From: an uncultured Acetobacteraceae bacterium
GTDB taxonomy: Bacteria; Pseudomonadota; Alphaproteobacteria; Acetobacterales; Acetobacteraceae
Direction: 5' to 3'
Length of the DNA stretch: 64,000 nucleotides
Assembly: GCA_903877125.1 (NCBI GenBank)
Contig: CAIRCM010000098.1
Coordinates: forward strand, 1 to 64,000
Positions 60,941 to 64,000 of this stretch are shown piece after piece; within the stretch, counting starts at the first letter, position 1, and the number at the start of each line of letters is the position of its first letter. The notes beneath the pieces are model-generated. The model was not told the origin of the DNA. It made no database searches and worked only from the letters and a program-made list of their open reading frames with translations. Both the position numbers and the translations under genes were made by a program.

Positions 60941-62022
60941 CCGGCATCGCTCGCCGCGCTCTCCCCCCGCAGCACGTCCAGCGCGACCAGCGCGCCGTCG
61001 CGCTCAAAATGCCAGAACGTCCAGCCGTTGCAGGACGGCGCATGCTGCAAAGCCGCCCCGACCTTATGAATCGACCCCTGCAGATCGCCCGCGACCAGGG
61101 AGCCATCCGCCATCACCGTCGCGGCTACCCGCCGCAGCTTGTCCGTCACCCGTGTGCCGGGCTCGATCAACCCACGTTCCACCAAGCTGCCGAACGGCAC
61201 CCGGGGGATGTCGCGCTTGGTCGGTGTTGTCTCGCCCGCGCCCTCACCGGCCTTGGTGCGCCGCACGCGGCCAATCGCGGCCTCCGCATAGGCCGGGTGA
61301 CGTTCGATACTGATGAAATGCCGGTGCAGCCGTTTGGCGACCGCCGCCGTGGTACCGGTCCCCGCGAACGGATCGAGCACGATATCCCCAGGCGACGTGC
61401 TTGCCAGCATCACCCGGTGCAGCAGTGCTTCCGGCTTCTGCGTTGGATGCAGCTTCAGCCCGTGCTGGTTGCGCAGCCGCTCGGCGCCGGTGCACAGCGG
61501 GATGAACCAGTCCGACCGCATCTGGATGTCGTCGTTCAGCGATTTCATCGCCTGATAGTTGAACTTGTAGCGGGAATCGCGTTCGCGCGCGGCCCAGATC
61601 ATGGTCTCGTGCGCATTGGTGAAGCGCCGGCCGCGGAAATTCGGCATCGGGTTGGCCTTGCGCCAGACCACGTCGTTGAGGATCCAGAACCCGAGGTCCT
61701 GGAGGATCGCACCGATCCGAAAAATGTTGTGATACGACCCGATGACCCAGATCGTCCCGTCCTTGCGCAGCAGCCGCCGGCACTCCAGCAGCCAGCGGCG
61801 GGTGAAGTCGTCGTAGGCGGGCAGATCGGTGAAGCGGTCCCATTCCTCATCGACGCCGTCCACGAGACTGTCGTCCGGCCGCCGCAACTCCCCCCGCAGT
61901 TGCAGGTTGTACGGCGGGTCGGCGAAGACGCAGTGTACCGACGCGGTCGGCAGCATGCCCATCAATTGCACGCAGTCGCCGAGCAGGATCTGATCCAGCG
62001 GCAGTTCTCTAACGATTTCCAA
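60931..62022 (-). CDS. ccrM: Cell-cycle-regulated DNA adenine methyltransferase CcrM (GANTC)
   Basis: 363 aa beta-class N6-adenine methyltransferase. [14 protein letters not shown] in [37 protein letters not shown] and the SAM-binding [15 protein letters not shown]; a C-terminal segment of about 85 aa (RAMA-like, [20 protein letters not shown]) is typical of CcrM. Methylates GANTC and couples to the CtrA-based cell cycle in many alphaproteobacteria. rnhB precedes it. Confidence 0.93.
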   Translation of the reverse strand: MEIVRELPLDQILLGDCVQLMGMLPTASVHCVFADPPYNLQLRGELRRPDDSLVDGVDEEWDRFTDLPAYDDFTRRWLLECRRLLRKDGTIWVIGSYHNIFRIGAILQDLGFWILNDVVWRKANPMPNFRGRRFTNAHETMIWAARERDSRYKFNYQAMKSLNDDIQMRSDWFIPLCTGAERLRNQHGLKLHPTQKPEALLHRVMLASTSPGDIVLDPFAGTGTTAAVAKRLHRHFISIERHPAYAEAAIGRVRRTKAGEGAGETTPTKRDIPRVPFGSLVERGLIEPGTRVTDKLRRVAATVMADGSLVAGDLQGSIHKVGAALQHAPSCNGWTFWHFERDGALVALDVLRGESAASDAGAL

Positions 62023-62083
62023 CAGGGCTTCCAGACGGCGAATGAGACGTTCGGCCTACCTTGGCGAACCCGCCGAAGTCGCG

Positions 62084-62707
62084 TCAACAGGGGTTTGACT
62101 CCCGAGTCGTGAAATTTGGCACCGGACCGAACCCCGGCCTGTGATGCGGAGTCGGTCCGAGTCGCAGCAGCACCGCGCGATGGGCCGCCGTCGGGTAGCC
62201 GGCGTTGCCGTCCCACCCATACGCGGGATACCGGATCGCGAGCCGTGCCATCGCTCGGTCCCGGATGACTTTGGCAACGATAGAGGCAGCGGCGATCGAC
62301 AGGCTCTTGCCATCCCCGCCGACCACGCATTGCGTTGGGCACGCCAGCCGGGGCGGCCGGTTGCCGTCGATCAGCGCGAGATCGGGGAGTGTCGAAAGCC
62401 GCGACACCGCCCGCTGCATGGCCAGCAATGACGCGCCAAGGATGTTCAGCCGCGATATCTCCGCCACCGACGCGGCGCCAACGCCGATATCGATGTCCAG
62501 GCAGGCGCGCAGGGCGGCGAAGGCGGTTTCGCGGCGGGCGGGAGAGAGTTTCTTGGAATCGTCCAGCAACCCGGCCAATATCGCGGGAACGTCGCATGGG
62601 AATACCACGGCAGCGGCGACAACCGGACCGGCCAGGGGGCCTCGGCCCGCCTCGTCTACCCCCGCGACACGGCCGCCAGCTTGTTCTTCGAGCGCGAAAT
62701 CAGGCAT
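62084..62707 (-). CDS. rnhB: Ribonuclease HII
   Basis: 207 aa. [22 protein letters not shown] (the two catalytic acids DE), [19 protein letters not shown] (Asp), the catalytic Asp in [21 protein letters not shown] and [14 protein letters not shown]. Removes ribonucleotides from DNA and RNA primers. Separated from ccrM by 61 nt. Divergent from yebC. Confidence 0.94.
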   Translation of the reverse strand: MPDFALEEQAGGRVAGVDEAGRGPLAGPVVAAAVVFPCDVPAILAGLLDDSKKLSPARRETAFAALRACLDIDIGVGAASVAEISRLNILGASLLAMQRAVSRLSTLPDLALIDGNRPPRLACPTQCVVGGDGKSLSIAAASIVAKVIRDRAMARLAIRYPAYGWDGNAGYPTAAHRAVLLRLGPTPHHRPGFGPVPNFTTRESNPC

Positions 62708-62817
62708 GTAATGGGGCTAGCAGACCGTGAAACACGGCGCCAGACAGCGGGTCTGGGCGGCCGTCAATGACCGGTGTAGACAATGCCCTCGACTTTCACT
62801 CACCTTAGAAGCGCACC

Positions 62818-63567
62818 ATGGCTGGCCATTCCCACGCGAAAAACATCATGCACCGCAAAGGCGTCCAGGACGCCAAGCGCGGACGTATCTATGCCAAGCT
62901 CATCCGCGAAATCACCGTCTCCGCCCGCCAGGGCTTGCCCGACCCGGCGTTCAACCCACGCCTGCGCGCCGCGATGGCCGCTGCCCGGCAGGCGAACATG
63001 ACCAAGGACACGATCGATCGCGCGGTCAACAAGGCCTCCGGCGCCGCGGGCGGGGAGGATTACGTGGAAGTCCGCTACGAAGGATACGGACCCAACGGCG
63101 TCGCGGTCATCGTTGAAACCCTGACCGACAACCGCAACCGAACCGCCGGCGACGTCCGCTCCGCCTTCGTCAAATACGGCGGCGCGCTGGGCGAAACCAA
63201 TTCCGTCAGCTTCCTCTTCAACCGTCTCGGCGCGATCCGCGACCCCGCCGCCGTGGCATCCGCCGACGCCATGCTGGAAGCCGCGATCGAAGCCGGTGCC
63301 GACGACGTCCAAAGCGACGACGAGGCGCATGAGGTCACCTGCGGCATCGACGATTTCTTCGCCGTCCGCGACGCGCTGGAAACAAGGATCGGTGCCCCGG
63401 AAAGCGCCAAGCTGGACTGGCGCCCGACAACCGAGGTCACGTTGGACGAGGAAAAGGCGCGCGGCGTGCTCAAGCTGCTGGACGTGCTCGAAGACAACGA
63501 CGACGTGCAGAACGTCTACGCCAATTTCGACATCCCCGAAGACGTGATGCAGCGTCTGTCGGCCTGA
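62818..63567 (+). CDS. yebC: YebC/PmpR family protein
   Basis: 249 aa. [70 protein letters not shown] and the C-terminal [12 protein letters not shown] mark the family (domains I-III complete). Recently linked to relief of ribosome stalling at Pro stretches as well as transcription regulation. The canonical HSQFKN is HSHAKN here. Confidence 0.92.
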   Translation: MAGHSHAKNIMHRKGVQDAKRGRIYAKLIREITVSARQGLPDPAFNPRLRAAMAAARQANMTKDTIDRAVNKASGAAGGEDYVEVRYEGYGPNGVAVIVETLTDNRNRTAGDVRSAFVKYGGALGETNSVSFLFNRLGAIRDPAAVASADAMLEAAIEAGADDVQSDDEAHEVTCGIDDFFAVRDALETRIGAPESAKLDWRPTTEVTLDEEKARGVLKLLDVLEDNDDVQNVYANFDIPEDVMQRLSA

Positions 63568-63578
63568 GGAAGAAACCA

Positions 63579-64000
63579 TTGGAACAGGTCGATTGTATCG
63601 TTGTCGGGGCCGGCGTCGTCGGCCTCGCCGTTGCGCGCTCATTGGCGATGGCCGGGCGCGAGGTCATCGTACTGGAAGCGGCGGAGGGGATCGGCACCGA
63701 AACCTCCTCACGCAATTCCGAGGTCATTCACGCCGGCATCTATTATCCCGCCAACAGTCTGATGGCGCGCTTCTGCGTGGCCGGGCGGCGGATGCTCTAT
63801 CCCTACTGCATCGAGAAGGGCGTGCCGCACCGCAACTGCGGCAAGCTGATCGTCGCCACCAACGAACGCGAAGACGCCATGCTCGCCGGTATCAAAGGCC
63901 GGGCGGAAGCCAACGGGGTGGAAGGGATGCGGGTGCTGACCGCGGCCGAGGCGATTGCCATGGAGCCGAACCTCCATTGCACCAGTGCGCTCCACTCGCC
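63579..64000 (+). CDS. FAD-dependent oxidoreductase, L-2-hydroxyglutarate oxidase-like (partial)
   Basis: Cut by the window edge, so absent from the ORF track. Start TTG at 63579 with GAGGAAG upstream; it reads [20 protein letters not shown] with a Rossmann GxGxxG (GAGVVG), then [14 protein letters not shown]-like [38 protein letters not shown] and [28 protein letters not shown] and CGKLIVA are the signature of the LhgO/L2HGDH DAO subfamily. Oxidises L-2-hydroxyglutarate to 2-oxoglutarate in relatives. About 140 residues are present. Confidence 0.8.
   Translation, partial: MEQVDCIVVGAGVVGLAVARSLAMAGREVIVLEAAEGIGTETSSRNSEVIHAGIYYPANSLMARFCVAGRRMLYPYCIEKGVPHRNCGKLIVATNEREDAMLAGIKGRAEANGVEGMRVLTAAEAIAMEPNLHCTSALHS

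Overview
The window looks like a chromosomal segment of a high-GC alphaproteobacterium, most probably a member of the Acetobacteraceae/Rhodospirillales. The reasons are uniformly high GC, a CcrM-type GANTC methyltransferase beside rnhB, a CtrA-family regulator, a MucR/Ros-type zinc-finger regulator, a plant-like class II DAHP synthase, an NfuA-tsaB-rimI cluster and dense runs of ATGA/GTGA-overlapping genes. This placement is inference from gene content; no rRNA or tRNA gene was seen. Most genes are ordinary housekeeping or metabolic genes.

Layout. 0.2-1.3 kb: a decaying toxin-antitoxin cluster (nucleotidyltransferase pair, antitoxin with a PIN remnant). 1.4-10.5 kb: nitronate monooxygenase, Uma2 nuclease, a membrane protein with an MFS transporter, NudC, DUF488, an AstE-like deacylase with an ArgE-like deacetylase, and a radical SAM protein. 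10.6-11.8 kb: a TIGR04283/TIGR04282 glycosyltransferase pair. 11.8-14.5 kb: a CtrA-like regulator that has lost its phospho-acceptor Asp, divergent from fliI and a frameshifted fliJ. 14.6-21.7 kb: a surface polysaccharide cluster (ugd, membrane protein, GT2, pyruvyl transferase, methyltransferase-glycosyltransferase, RgpF-like); two of its genes carry an in-frame TAG. 22.3-23.9 kb: class II DAHP synthase behind a Trp/Tyr attenuator. 23.9-25.1 kb: modA and a one-domain modE around a ModE-type operator. 25.2-26.6 kb: an AlgE-type outer-membrane barrel. 27-33.1 kb: a six-gene hydrogenase-4-like (Ehr-type) membrane complex without [NiFe] ligands.

33.8-36.1 kb: heptosyltransferase-like and O-antigen ligase-like genes. 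37.3-42.1 kb: slt, a hydrolase and an in-frame PgpA-gamma-glutamyltransferase fusion, in one overlapping operon. 42.3-45.3 kb: frameshifted mucR, tusA-like, rimI, tsaB, a RutE-like nitroreductase and nfuA. 45.5-51.2 kb: an MBOAT/SGNH O-acetylation pair, a radical SAM protein, a CaiB-type CoA transferase, a lipoprotein and an alpha/beta hydrolase. 51.2-51.9 kb: a small graveyard (Crp-like fragment, MazF remnant, palindromic repeat). 52-53.8 kb: leuA behind a Leu attenuator. 54.9-60.5 kb: livGFHM followed by SDR, carboxymuconolactone-decarboxylase-like and EthD-like genes. 60.9-64 kb: ccrM, rnhB, yebC and the start of an FAD-dependent oxidoreductase cut by the window edge.

Most notable: (i) two amino-acid attenuators (aromatic and leucine) whose leader peptides start at the predicted transcription start, with identical promoter spacing; (ii) the CtrA paralogue with D51 replaced by Ala; (iii) the hydrogenase-like complex with neither [NiFe] cysteines nor the usual antiporter lysines; (iv) the PgpA-GGT fusion; (v) several genes broken by exactly one base, which could be real decay or sequence error; (vi) a two-copy structured intergenic repeat.
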